Shown piece by piece: positions 22,221 through 33,348 of a stretch of DNA of 60,812 bases. Every line of letters starts with the position of its first letter. Position 1 is the stretch's first letter. The DNA is from Methanogenium cariaci JCM 10550 (lineage in GTDB: Archaea; Halobacteriota; Methanomicrobia; Methanomicrobiales; Methanomicrobiaceae): NCBI RefSeq assembly GCF_001315945.1, contig NZ_BBBG01000014.1:1-60812 (forward strand). The letters are read 5' to 3'. The translations under genes and the position numbers were made by a program. The notes beneath the pieces were generated by a model that searched no databases, was not told where the DNA came from, and worked only from the letters and a program-made list of their open reading frames with translations.

Positions 22221-23975
22221 GTGAATCCGTGTCAGTTGCAGAAATAAAGACTCTCCCGGCTGACATCCTGACAGAGAACTTCGAAACTCTTGCAACAGCA
22301 AAGGGCGGCATCCCGAAACTCCGGGAGACTATCCTCCAGCTTGCCGTGCAGGGCAGACTTGTTCCCCAGAACCCGGAAGACGAACCGGCATCCGTTCTGC
22401 TGAAAAAGATTCAGGCAGAGAAGGCAAGGTTGGTGAAAGAGGGGGGGACGATCAAAAAGCAGAAGGTTCTGCCGCCGGTTGATCTGGATGAGGTGCCGTA
22501 TGAATTGCCGGAGGGGGGGTGGGTTTGGACGAGACTTGGAGATGTTTCAGAAATTGTAATGGGAAACAGCCCACCTGGTACTACGTACAATTCAACAGGG
22601 AATGGTTGTCCTTTGATAAACGGACCTGTTGAATTTTCTTTTGGTCCTTTTGGAAAAACTATTGAAACAAAATATACAACCGCTCCGACGAAAATGTGCA
22701 GAAAAGGTGACCTTCTTCTCTGTGTTAGAGGATCAACTACCGGAAGAACAAATGTAGCTGGATTTGATTCATGTATTGGGAGAGGGGGTTGCACTAATTA
22801 GACCTTATCGGTATAATTGGTACATATACCAGTTCGTTCATGCGAGTGAAAAAAATATTTTCGAAAAGGGCACAGGCTCCACATTTCCAAGTATTTCACA
22901 AAAAGATCTTACTGATTTAATTCTTCCCCCCCTTCCCCCCCCTCGCCGAACAGCACCGCATCGTCGAACGGGTGGACACCCTGATGCAACTCTGCGACGA
23001 ACTCGAAGCCCGGCAGGACACCGAGTCGGAGCGGCGGCGGATGCTCCTCTTATCCTCGTTAAACGCCCTCTTTGATGCAAAAGAGCCGGACGAAGCTGCG
23101 GCGGCACGGGAGATTTTGCACGCAAACTTTGACCTCCTCTTTGACGACACAGAGAGCATTGCGGAACTGAGAAAGACCATATTGCAGCTTGCGGTGCAGG
23201 GCCGCCTTGTGGAGCAGCATCCTGAGGACGAACCGGCATCCGTTCTGCTGGAGAAAATTCAGGCGGAGAAGGCAAGGCTGGTGAAAGAGGGGGGGAAAAT
23301 TCAAACTTTTTTCAGTAATAAAAAAATTCCACAAATCAAAGATGGAGAAGCACCATTTATAATTCCAATAAATTGGGAGTGGGCAAGGCTGGGAGATATG
23401 TGTGAATTGATTACTAAAGGTTCATCTCCAAAATGGCAAGGTATAAATTATGTTGAAGAAAGTGAAGGAATTTTATTTATAACAAGTGAAAATGTAACAA
23501 ATTACGATCTAAAATTAAATAAAAAAAGTATGTTGAAGAGAAATTCAACAAGATTGAACCTCGTTCAATTCTGAAAAAAGATGATTTCCTGATGAATCTA
23601 GTTGGTGCTTCCATAGGAAGGACAGCGATATACAATGTTGATGAAATCGCAAATATCAACCAGGCTGTCTGTTTAATCAGAGTAATCAGTCAAAATAGGA
23701 ATATAAATTTAAAGTATTTTCTTCATTTCTTCAACAGTCCAATTTGTATTTCATATATGATTGATAAGCAGGTTGATAATGCCAGAGCCAACCTAAGCAT
23801 GAGTAATGTTTCAAAATTTCTTATCCCCCTCCCCCCCCTCGCCGAACAGCACCGCATCGTCGAACGGGTGGACACCCTCATGCAACTCTGCGATGAACTC
23901 GAAGAGCGGGTGATGGCAAAAGAGGATGCGGCAGAAAGGCTTCTGTTGTCCGTCTGTGACAGAATTTGTGGGTGA
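22217..23975 (+). CDS. hsdS: Type I specificity subunit HsdS (frame-shifted)
   Basis: DNA-recognition subunit, about 585 residues, with two target-recognition domains and duplicated spacer regions. Each half has LQLAVQGRLV followed by EDEPASVLLxKIQAEKARLV and ends with LPPLAEQHRIVERVDTLMQL, the long conserved helices that set the spacing between half-sites. TRD1 starts at GWVWTRLGDVSEIVMGNSP and TRD2 at NWEWARLGDMCELITKGSSP. Frames break at 22790, 22930 (C tracts), 23520 and elsewhere. The coding DNA of the two C-terminal helices is a nearly exact 67-base direct repeat. It overlaps hsdM by four bases. Confidence 0.92.
22942..23008 (+). repeat. 67-base direct repeat, copy 1 (in hsdS)
   Basis: Encodes LAEQHRIVERVDTLMQLCDE at the end of the first half of HsdS. 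It differs from the copy at 23838-23904 at only two positions, both at or near third codon positions, which is closer than needed for protein conservation. Confidence 0.9.
23838..23904 (+). repeat. 67-base direct repeat, copy 2 (in hsdS)
   Basis: Second copy of the HsdS helix-coding repeat. Both copies sit just after a C-rich tract. Recombination between them would delete the second half of HsdS or exchange the second recognition domain. Confidence 0.9.
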
Positions 23976-24113
23976 CGAATACCGCCCGGAAGATGCTTCC
24001 CCTGCACACTCTCTTTTCGTGGTGGTATATTCAAGAGATGAGTTTGATACGCCCCCCCGATGTGCAGCCACGTCCGACCATGTTGCAGCACTTGCAGCCA
24101 TGTACAACCACGG

Positions 24114-24129
24114 TGCAGCAGGTGCTGCA
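24114..24129. repeat. 16-base inverted repeat, copy 1
   Basis: TGCAGCAGGTGCTGCA: seven-base arms (TGCAGCA / TGCTGCA) around GG. An identical copy lies at 24364-24379, 250 bases downstream, in the same TGCA-rich intergenic region. Confidence 0.8.
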
Positions 24130-24363
24130 ACCACACCGGCGGGAATACTCGGCCTGTTCGGCATTTCCTGCCCATATCCCCCCCCGAAGGCAAAATCGTG
24201 TGCAGCATCTGCCAAAGAGCATGCACACACCCGTACCCACACGGGAAATGGTTAGAGGCTGGGGGGGGTCTAATTATGCTGCAACCTCCTTCGGTATTGA
24301 AGAAGCGTCTCTCTATACTCTATTAGATCATCATCATTCGGCTGTAAATTCCTCTTTTATCGT

Positions 24364-24379
24364 TGCAGCAGGTGCTGCA
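24364..24379. repeat. 16-base inverted repeat, copy 2
   Basis: Identical to 24114-24129. Exact reuse of a palindrome in non-coding DNA suggests a protein-binding site or a short mobile or structural element. Confidence 0.8.
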
Positions 24380-24961
24380 CATACGCTGCACATCCGCTGC
24401 CATGGTGCAAACGTCATTCCTCTGTCCTCATACAAATGACCCGCTAACCCAGTCTCATCAGGTGGTAGATGGAGGCATCTGACTTGATAGAGACATCTGA
24501 TCTAAAGACAGATCCGCAGATAGGGAACAAGAAGAGAAGAGAGACACTATTCTGTGGGGGGGTTATTCCGGGAAGACTGAACTGAGTTTCTGCATGAACT
24601 CCTGGTTGGATGAGACGGTCTCCCATTCTTTTGAAATCTGGCACTGAAGGGTATCACATTTATTCTTGGTATACCGGTTGACGGAATCGTGTATCCGGTC
24701 AGCAAAGAGATCTGGACTTGTCGGCATAGAACTTCCTGACTTCTGTGGGTGGGTAACAACGAAATACTTTTGGGGGTTAATGCATAGGTATAAATATTAA
24801 ATTAATTCGCAGGATATAATCTGCGGCAAAATCGTGCCGACTATGCATTAGATATTATATGCTGTGCAGTTGTTCTTGCCTGCTGATCCACCCATTGAAA
24901 ATAAAAAAATTTAATGCGGTCTGTTTTCCGGTGGGCAGCACGTCTGCCCGCTCCGGGTATC

Positions 24962-27900
24962 TCACCGGTTCTGTTCCGCCTCAGCCGCTGCCTTTCGGGC
25001 CGCAGCGATATCGGGGGTGACCTGCACCATTCTCCCGGTCCGGTATAGTAGAGGCAGGTGTCGGGCAGCGATCCTGTCAGGGCACGGACCGCATCGGCAT
25101 AGATGGAAAGCTGGATGAGATGTTCATCCCGACAGGGCCCGTCTCTTGGATCGGCTTCGGTCTTGTAGTCAATCACCACATACCGTCCGTCCGGTCTGCG
25201 CACGATCCGGTCGATGGCACCCCCCCGCACCTGCACGTCCCCCCCGAAGCGGTGGACAAATTTCACCTCACACTGCTGACAGGTGCTCTCACGGATGAGC
25301 GGGTGAGAGCAGAAATCCCGGTATGCCGCCTCACAGTCTGCCACGCGTGTGGCATCCGCAGAAAATCCGTGGAGGGCACAGGCACGGGCAGGAGCCATAC
25401 CAGCAAAGACGGCGTGCAGGAGGTTCCCGTTTCGTGCCGCGATCTTTTCTCTCCCACCGGACTGCAAAAGGTCCACCGGATCCGGATCCCCGGTCCCCCC
25501 CCTTCCGCCGGAAGCATACCGGTGAATGGCCGTCACCGGCAGGGGCGGGAGGGACCGTTCGACCGCAGACGGTGACGGAGTTGTCCATGCCGCATCCGCC
25601 CTCTCCGCGGGCAGGGGGTGCGTTTATCGCTACCGGTGTCGGCGGGGGGTGAGCTTTTGACCGGCCTGTTGCTGTTCTCCGCCGAAGTGATCGTCACCCG
25701 CCACTCGCGGCCGTCGGGGGGGGTGGTGCAGCTGACTCCTCCCGCCTCAACGGCCTCCGGGGGTGACACCGAGGGCGGCAAACGTCCGGTGCATCCGGGT
25801 CTTCCCGCGTCCGGGCCGAGGGCGACCAGCTCCATTTTTGGCAGGGTGCCGGTGAACAGGATATGGTCACGGGCCGGGTGACCGCCACATAGAAGAGGCG
25901 TCGTGCCTCTGCCGCCTCCTTCTGTTTGCGCCGGTGCTGGATCAACAGCGAGATGGGTGCGTCAACCGGACCGTCCGGCCCCCGGAATCTTTACTGCCAG
26001 ACCCAGATCCTCTTCAAACACACTTCCGTTCCTGCGGCCGCCGCTGTCCGCGTTGGTGAAGGGCAGGGCGACAACGGGGAACTCCAACCCCCCCTTTGAG
26101 GCATGGACGGTCATCACCAGCACCGCATCCTCCCCCCCTGCGGTCGGCAGGGGTGCGTCCTCCTCTTTCGGTGCGTCCCGTAGCGCCTGCCTGAGATCCG
26201 CTGCAAAGGCATCGAACCCATAGCATCCCCCCCGGTCTCACGGATCTGGCGATTTCGGTGATCTTCCTGAGGTTGGCGGTCTTCTGGTCGCCGTTCTTCT
26301 GCCCGGCGCAGACGGCGTACATGCCCGACTCCCGGATGATGCGGCTGACGAGCACCGAGGGCGGTTCCCGGCGTGCGTACGCCTGCCAGCGTGCGAGCAT
26401 CCGGCAGGCATCCGCAACAGGACCGGTGGCATCTTCGCTGAGGCGGGAAAAGAGGCCCCCCCGTCCCCCCCGGCCGCCTGCGGCACGGAAGATATCCGCG
26501 TCCGAGAGGCCGAAGAAGGGTGAGCGGAGGGCCCCCCCGTAGAGGGCGATGTCATCGGCGTTATCGGCAAGGAAGGCGATCACCGCCCCCCCGCAGTCCC
26601 GCACCTCCTGGCGTTCATAATAGGCCGTGCCCCCCCGTAGATCCGGTAGGGCACCCCCCCGGCCCGGCAGAAGGCGTCTTCGATGAGGTGCAGGCGGCTC
26701 CGCGTCTCGATGAGTACCGCACAGTCCCCCCCGAACGTGACCGGCCGCTCATCCCATTCGCCGTCCGCATTCCGCTCATAGACCGTTTTTCGTTTGTTTT
26801 CGACCAGATCCGCGAGCCATGCGGCGAGGGCATCCGCTTCAGGCGGGTCGCGTTCGGCCGTGGTCTTCCCGGAAGGGGGGGTGATGAGGATCTCGGCCGA
26901 CCCGGTATGGGGGGGCTGCCTGCTCTCGGTTACGCCGAGGGCATCGTATCCAAATTCCCAGGGCAGCCGGTCGGCGCCGAGTATGGCGGAGAAGAGGGTG
27001 TTGACCAGACCGATGATCTCCGGTGCACTGCGGAAACTGGTGTCCAGCGCCACCTCGCGTCCGCCGCGTTCTGCAAGAATCCGGTCACGGGTCGCCTTGA
27101 ACTGCGTCACATCGGCGTTTCTAAAGAGATAGATCGACTGCTTCGGGTCACCGACCACGAAGAGCGAACGCTCCTTTCCTGCGGCCGTGAGAATATCGGA
27201 TATGATGGCGGCCTGCAGGGGGGGTCGGTGTCCTGGAACTCGTCCACCATAATCGCCCGGTACTTGGCCGCGATACCGTTTCGTGCCGCAGCATTCTCTG
27301 CAAGCAGGGCCTGGGTGCGGATGAGCATGTCCCCGAAGTCAATCGCCCCCCCGCTGCGCCTTGAGCTGCCCGATGCTCTCCGAAAACCAGGAGAAGGCCG
27401 TCCCGAGCGCCTGCAGGGTGCGGATGGTCTCCGTTGTCTCCGGGTCATCAGGGGAGACGGTAAGGGTCAGCAGGGCCGGAGCGTTGTCGTTTTCCCACTC
27501 CTTCAGGGCGCTGTATGCGGTGACCAGCTGTCTCTTTGTGTCCGGCCCGAAGATTTTTGCACTCCCCATGCTCTTGCTGCCCTTGCAGGAGAGAATCGCT
27601 GAAAGGGCCCGGCAGGTCTCCGCGGGGGGGGAGTCCGGGTCAAGGGCCTTCAGGCCGGGGGGGCCGCTGCGGCAAGGTAGCGTGTCCCGGCATCGTCATC
27701 CCCGGCAAAGCCTATGGCCAGCTCCCGGAGCACGGCCGCGGCCTCTCCTGCCGGGGGGGAGGCAAAGAACTGTCTGCATATATCTGCCTGTTCTGCTTCT
27801 ACCGCCTCCGTCCAGGCGGCGATCACCGTATCCGGTGCCTCCGTGACCCAGGAAAAGAACCGGTCGGCGTTCCACCGCTGGTCGTAGAGGGCGATGAGCG

Positions 27901-28400
27901 TCTTCTGCAGTTCCCCGGTACCAGGGTGCGCAGGCACCGGAGCACCGCGGTTCTGACGGTTTCCGGCAGAGGCGTGTAGAGCAGGCGGTAGAGGGTCTCT
28001 TCGGTCATCTCCGCGAGTTCATAGCTCTCGATAACGGCAAATCCGGGTTCCAGACCGGCTTCGAGTGCATACTCCCGCAGGATTCGTGTGCAGAAGGAGT
28101 GGATGGTGGAGATGCCTGCCCACATCAGGTCATCGCGGAACCGGGCGGTCTCATCCCCCCCTCCGCTGTGGCGAGGGCCTGACGAACCCGGTCCTTCATC
28201 TCCGCCGCCGCCTTCTCGGTGAAGGTGAGGGCGAGGATCTCCTGCACGCCTGCCTGTTCGTCTCCCTCCCGTTCGAGGAGGTCGAGGTAGCGGCTGACGA
28301 GGACATAGGTCTTGCCGGTTCCGGCCCCCCCGGCGGTGACACAGAGGCTGCCGGGACAGGTGATGGCAGTCTCCTGCACCGGAGTGCGCTGCGGCGGCAT
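24962..28400 (-). CDS. AddA/RecB-like helicase-nuclease (UvrD family, PD-(D/E)XK)
   Basis: About 1,145 residues. It starts MPPQRTPVQETAITCPGS, then Walker A TAGAGTGKTYVLVSRYL near residue 20, LALTFTEKAAAEMKDRVRQ (Ia), STIHSFCTRILREYALEAG, motif II restored as MVDEFQDTDP near 390, VGDPKQSIYLFRNADVTQF (III) and LDTSFRSAPEIIGLVNTLF (IV). The end is a PD-(D/E)XK nuclease with GAIDRIVRR and YVVIDYKTEADP (near 1080), finishing AAARKAAAEAEQNR before the TGA at 24962. This architecture matches AddA, which pairs with AddB in double-strand-break end resection. The start codon overlaps the addB-like stop by one base (TAATG). There are very many G/C-tract breaks, for example near 25505, 26465, 26590, 27220, 27350, 27660 and 28165. 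Confidence 0.85.
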
Positions 28401-31400
28401 TATACCTCCCCCCCCGGTGCGGCGTATTTCGAGCGTTCTGAGTATGCCGTTCCGGCAGATGCGGGTATACGCACAGTAGCCGGGACAGGAATTTGCATCG
28501 TCCGCCAGCGGGAACCGTCCGGCACGAACGCCCGCGGTGGCACGGGCTGCCGCCGTCACCGCGTTGTCGATGATCTCCGGGGAAGGGGGGGGCTTCTTTT
28601 TTCATTTTTTTCAGCTTGTAGGGAGAAAGGGCGTCTGCGTAGCGGGCGTCATGCACCATCACGGTGTTTGTCACCTTCCGGCGTTTCATCGCATAGTAGG
28701 ATGCACCCGCCCCGGCAGCACCGGTGATCACCTCGAGGGCCCGCACATAAAGGGCGAGCTGGAGGGCCTTGCCTGCGAGGATATCGGGCTGTTGTGGATG
28801 CGCACCGGTCTTATAGTCGGTGACCAGAAACGTCCCGTCCGGCATACGGTCCACCCGGTCGATAAAGCCCCGGAGCAGCAGTTTCTCCTCCTCTCCCGGC
28901 ACCGGCAGGGCCACCGGCGCATCGTGGATACTGCCCGGACGGTCCGGGGGGGTGCCGAAGCCTGCCTCAAAGAGTTCCGGCACGAAGGGGGGGGACGAGC
29001 GGGTATCCGTCTCCTGCCGGATAAACTCCTCAAAGAGCCCCGGCCCCAGGTTGTCCGTGCCGAGCAGGGTCTCGGCTCCGGCCTCCCATGCGGCACCCTC
29101 GCGGGCGTAGCGGGCCAGCACCGTCTCTGCCTCTGCGAGGATACGGGCGGTGGCCTCTTTCTGTTCCTGCGGTCCCGGACCGGCGGGATGACTGGCCATC
29201 CAGCTGTGGTAGAAGAGCTGGCAGACCTCGTGGACGATGGTACCGTGTGCGCTGGCCGAGATATCCCGCTCCTCCTCCGGGAGGGGGGGTTCGGTGCCCA
29301 GCACATGCTGCATATAAAACCGGAACGGGCAGGTGACATAGTCCTCGAGCATGGTTGCCGACCAGACGGAATCTTCGGGGGGGTAGCGTTCGGTGAGCAT
29401 ACTGGGAATATCCGGGTCGGTGTATAGCATGCCGTCGAAGGCCGAGTCGCAGAGACCGTGGCGGTGGTACTCCTCGGCGGTGATGCGGGCGGCCACTGCA
29501 TCGGCGGTGATGCCCTCCGGCAGCCAGACCGCAGGTGGCCGGAAGCCGTCTCTCACGGCGTGCCCAGCCCGTTCCATCCGGCTCTCCCTGAGGCGGGCAT
29601 GGTGGGGGGGCAGATCCAGCTTTCATGTGCAAAGGCATCCGTTGCCGCGGCATAGAACGGCGAGGGAATGAGCACCCCCCCGCGTCCCGCTCCGCGTGGC
29701 TGAGCCAGAGTCTCTCCCCCCCGGCGCTCAGAAGGGCGGCGAGGAAGTAGTAGCGCTCTTCCCGCAGTTTCTCCCCGGCGGCGCATCGTGCCCATCGCCC
29801 GCTCCTCCTGTTCGGTGGTATAGGGCAACAGGGGGGCGGGATATCCGGCAGGCGTCCGTCGGTGAGATCGACGATGAAGACCATGGGCAGATGCAGTCCC
29901 TGCAGTTCCCGGATACCGCAGACCTGAACCGCTGCCGGGTTTGGTTCATGCTCGGGTCGTGTCTCGGTGGCGGCCCCCCCCGTGATCACCGCGGCGGCCT
30001 CCCGAATGCTCACCTTCGGCCCTTCGCGTCCGGGGGGGTGCCGGCCATCCGGTCCAGCAGGCGGTGGAATTCATGCAGGGCCGTCTGCTCGCGTTCCTCA
30101 ATGGTTGCATCCGGTGCCGGCGGAAGGCAGGGGGGGCGTCCCATCGGGTGTAGAGATCCCGGAGTGCCCGGACATGGCCTGCCATCGTTTTGGGTTTCTC
30201 CAGAGTCCGGAGGTCACGAATGAGTACCGAGACGGCATCTGCCACCCGTGCTGTCGCCGCGAGGTCACGTGCGGCAGCCTTCTGCCGGTGGAGGGGGGGA
30301 TTATCAGGGTTCTCCGTCTCTTTTGTCAGGCGTTCGGTCAGGTGGCCGAATCCTTCCCCCCAGCGGCCGCCCCTTCCCGGATGCCCGCCTGGCAGGCACA
30401 GCGGTTTATGTCACTGCCGGATACGCTCTCTTCGTTTGCATCTTTGAATTGGAAGAACGGCTGGGAGAAGAGCGCAACAATCGTCCGGCGTTCATAGTTG
30501 TCTGCGACCACCCGGAGTGGCAACAGCAGGGCCTGGATGAGCGGTTCCTGTGCGAGCGGCAGGGTGGCGGACGTGGCCGCAGGAATGCCGAAGTCGGCAA
30601 AGATGGCGGAAAGCCGTCCCTCTTCCGCCCGGATATCGGGCAGGGCGACCGCGATATCTCCCGGCGGGGGGGTACCGGTATGGATGAGGTCAGAGATCTG
30701 CTGGGCCACCGCCCGGAACTCGGTTCGCCGGTCCGGGAACGTGCCGCAGGAGAGCGGCACCGGGGGGGCCTGAGTGCGGTTGTTTCGGAAAAGAGCCACT
30801 CCGCCCCCGTCTCCGGTCTCTGCCGAAGAACATGCATCCGGCCCGAATATGGCCGGGTTTGCTCCGGTGGGAGTGAAGACCATCCATTCTCCACCGGTTT
30901 CGGTGAGTTGCCTCAGGAAGCGTTCGGCCTCCGGCAATGTGGCATGGATACCGTATATACAGCCGGAGAACCGGATTGGGGGGGAACGGCTCAGGGCGTC
31001 TGCCGCGGCGCTGCATATTGAGGAGCTGTCCACCGCATCCTCCGCGTTGAGACGTCTCCGGTAGTCGGCAAAGATCTCGCCGATGACCCGGCTCTTCTCT
31101 CCTCCGACGCTGCCGAGACAGGCGGGATACTCAATCCCGCGTTCGGTGATCACACCAAAGAGGCGAAAGAGATCCTGAACCAGACGCTGTCCCCCCCTTC
31201 CTTTCCGCCGGGGGTGAGGATGCCCCGGTTTGGATGGGCCCGTATCGCCTGGTGCATCATGACCCGTGCCTCCTCCGGGGGGATGATGCGCAGGTCAGGA
31301 GCCATCCGGGCAAGCACGGTTTTTGCCACGTCCGTGACCGTGCCTGCCAGGGCGGGGGGGATGTGGAGGATACCCCGATGGTTCATCAGGCTGCGCAGCG

Positions 31401-31539
31401 TGGAGGCGAGACGTATCGTCGGCAGACAGAGGACGGCCGAAAACGGATCTTTTGCCGCACATCCGGCAAAGAACCGAAGGCATTCCTCCTGTTGTTCTCC
31501 CGGCAAAACAGGTATTGTTGTCAGTCTGTCTGTCGTCAT
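28400..31539 (-). CDS. AddB-like protein with PD-(D/E)XK nuclease and Fe-S cluster site
   Basis: About 1,045 residues: MTTDRLTTIPVLPGEQQEE, an inactivated helicase-like body, and a C-terminal RecB-type nuclease (FIDRVDRMPDGTFLVTDYKT near 900; GKALQLALYVRALE). The nuclease domain is bracketed by Cys in VTCPFRFYMQHVLG (near 738) and CPGYCAYTRICR (near 1015), the C...C-x3-C-x6-C layout of the [4Fe-4S] clasp of AddB/DNA2-type nucleases. No Walker A is seen, as expected for AddB. Repair of the tract at 28408-28415 gives a stop TAA that shares a base with the addA-like ATG, so the two form one translationally coupled operon. Frame breaks occur at G/C tracts near 31195, 30970, 30665, 30300, 29830 and 28590. 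Confidence 0.82.
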
Positions 31540-31662
31540 GCTCAGGCTCCCCGCTGGTACATGACAGTATCTTTGCCCTTCGGGGGGGTTTTACGTTTCC
31601 CGATCCGCATAGGGCACAAGAACAATCGTCCTGTGCCCTTGCCATCCTTCAGCCGAGGGTGG

Positions 31663-32202
31663 CTATTTTTTTCCGATGGTAACAGCGTTCTCCAGTGCCG
31701 CGGTGTCATCTTTGATATCCCCCCCCGGCAGAAACGCCTTGCCGATCACCGAGCCCGCAAAGATGAATTCATGGGCATTTGCAAAACCCTCGAGTGTCTC
31801 AAGGGCACGGTCTGCTCCGGTATCACCGTTCACGGCCACCGTGACCACATACTTGCCGGAGAGTCTGCGGTCGTGCCAGAGCGAGTAGGTCCGGTCGATG
31901 AAGTTCTTCATCTGTCCGCAGATGTCATAGTAATAGACCGGGGGGGTACCGATCACAAGCACATCGCACTCTGCCATCTTCTCTGCGATACCACCCCAGT
32001 CATCATTGGTGATGACGCACTCCTTCTTCTCTCTGCACTGGAGGCATCCGGTGCACGGGGGGGTGATGTAGTGTCCCCCGAGGGAAACAAACTCACAGGT
32101 TGCCTCTGCATTTGTTTCGGTCACCGCTTCAAGGATCTGTTTTACGAGATAGGCCGTATTCCCGTTTGCCTGCATGCTCCCCGATATACCCAGGACGTTC
32201 AT
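31663..32202 (-). CDS. NADPH-dependent FMN reductase / iron-sulfur flavoprotein
   Basis: 179 residues, flavodoxin-like fold: MNVLGISGSMQANGNTAYL (FMN phosphate loop), a compact cysteine motif CTGCLQCREKKEC (C-x2-C-x2-C-x5-C) as in archaeal iron-sulfur flavoproteins, IGTPPVYYYDICGQMKNFID and VAVNGDTGADRALETLEGF. The family moves electrons from ferredoxin or NAD(P)H to small oxidants in methanogens. Two insertions at C tracts (TPPVYYYD where TPVYYYD is usual; PPCTGC) are in frame. It is a single gene between addB and a DUF123 gene. Confidence 0.88.
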   Translation of the reverse strand: MNVLGISGSMQANGNTAYLVKQILEAVTETNAEATCEFVSLGGHYITPPCTGCLQCREKKECVITNDDWGGIAEKMAECDVLVIGTPPVYYYDICGQMKNFIDRTYSLWHDRRLSGKYVVTVAVNGDTGADRALETLEGFANAHEFIFAGSVIGKAFLPGGDIKDDTAALENAVTIGKK

Positions 32203-32233
32203 ACTGGTAGGTCGGATTCATCATATTTGAGCA

Positions 32234-32711
32234 TTATGGCCGTACTAAATTCCGGTCCGGATCCGGGGGGGTGACGACCGTGACCTGTGGTCTGCACCCG
32301 CAGGCGGTGAGGGCATCGCCGCATTCCTGCTGCGGGTCGCTGTCACGACAGAACAGATGACTGCTGCACCGGCAGTCGCTGCACCCGAATCCCCCCCGGA
32401 TGGTGTCTCCCCCGATTCGGTTGGCGAGCATGCACTCCTGTCTCTCGGTGGTCTCGCCGCAGACGGCTGCCGTGAAAACGAACCGGCGGTCAATAAGCAG
32501 GCGGTCGATATGCCACCGTGGCCGGTGCTCTGTTGTCTTTCGGTAGACCCGGATATGGCGCTGCACCCGTGCAAGCCCCCCCCGGTCCAAGGGCCGAACC
32601 CACGTATACGTAGTATCCGGCGGGGGAATGTCACCTCCCCCCCAGCGCACCCACATCAAGCACGGCGCCTCCGGTCTTCAGGATGAGACAGTATATGCCT
32701 TTCTCTGCCAT
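32234..32711 (-). CDS. DUF123 (GIY-YIG-like) domain protein
   Basis: About 155 residues after repair. Start at the ATG at 32711: MAEKGIYCLILKTGGAVLDV, then VTFPPDTTYTWVRPLD, GGLARVQRHIRVYRKT, PRWHIDRLLIDRRFVFTAAV, RQECMLANRIGG and GFGCSDCRCSSHLFC. These blocks match DUF123 in order, a small domain found alone or fused to endonuclease III in archaea and related to GIY-YIG-type nucleases. Breaks at tracts near 32640 (C), 32580 (C) and 32391 (C). DNA binding or cleavage is inferred from the family only. Confidence 0.8.
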
Positions 32712-32723
32712 CGCCGTTGGTCT

Positions 32724-33334
32724 CTAGTAATACCCGCACATTCGGCGTGCCGCCTCGATATGCCGGAACCCGTTCTCGGTGACCGGCATGCCGTGGCCTG
32801 GCCAGATTGCCTGCACGTCATAGCCTGCCAGCCGGTCAAGGGACTCCACCAGTGCCTCCTGTGAGCCGCCGGGAAAGTCTGTTCGTCCCACACCACCGTC
32901 GGAAAAGACCGTATCGCCGGATATGAGGTTTTCGCCCTCCGGGTCCCAGAGGCATATCGAACCCGGGGGGGTGTGGCCGGGCGTGTGCAGCACCTTCAGG
33001 CCATTGACGATGTCGCCGTCCTTCAGGGTGCCTGCCAGTGGTATTGCGGGCGTGCGTTCCCCGAACATCGCCGAGAGCGTCACTTCCGCACGTTCCTGCA
33101 TCAGGCCGGTGCATCCGCCTCGTGGATAAAGACCTCGGCACCACACATATGGGCGATATGGTGGGCATGGGCGATATGGTCATAATGGTGGTGGGTCAGC
33201 ACAATTTTCGAAATATCTTTCGCGAAGGCCTCCACCTGCATCGGGGGGGTGACCCCCCCCGCGTCTATCAGCACATCTCCGCAGATATAGGCGTTTGCCC
33301 AGTATCCATCTCCCGGAATCCATCTCACCTGCAT
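32724..33334 (-). CDS. MBL-fold metallo-hydrolase (glyoxalase II-like)
   Basis: About 202 residues. MQVRWIPGDGYWANAYI, LIDAGG, zinc motif LTHHHYDHIAHAHH (HxHxDH), LHTPGHTPGSICLWD (with an extra Pro at the tract near 32965), ISGDTVFSDGGVGRTDFPGG and IWPGHGMPVTENG are typical of hydroxyacylglutathione hydrolase-like metallo-beta-lactamase enzymes. The substrate is unknown. The frame breaks once near 33110. It is transcribed away from thiC. Confidence 0.88.
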
Positions 33335-33348
33335 GTAGGATAATAAGG

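Larger units (their letters stand above)
23976..24961. other. Non-coding, TGCA-rich intergenic region
   Basis: About 985 bases without a credible gene, between hsdS and the addA-like gene (convergent). The reading frames present have abnormal composition and lack family features. The region is studded with TGCA/GCAGC words between 24060 and 24410 and contains two copies of a 16-base inverted repeat. Confidence 0.6.

Noticed and set aside
24060..24410. CRISPR array
   Set aside because: The repeated words are short, irregularly spaced and not separated by unique spacers of uniform length.
23926..24439. Overlapping plus-strand frames of 109-157 residues after hsdS
   Set aside because: They are translations of TGCA/GCAGC-rich repeats with abnormal His/Cys/Thr content and no start or ribosome-binding signal.
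26520..27602. 360-residue plus-strand open frame
   Set aside because: It lies antisense to the addA-like gene, is Gly/Arg/Pro rich and has no domain; the minus strand carries clear helicase motifs.
28537..29427. 296-residue plus-strand open frame
   Set aside because: Antisense shadow of the AddB-like nuclease region, where the minus strand has the FIDRVDRMPDG...DYKT nuclease core.
31234..32274. 346-residue plus-strand open frame
   Set aside because: Antisense to the start of addB and to the flavoprotein, both of which have recognisable motifs; composition is not protein-like.
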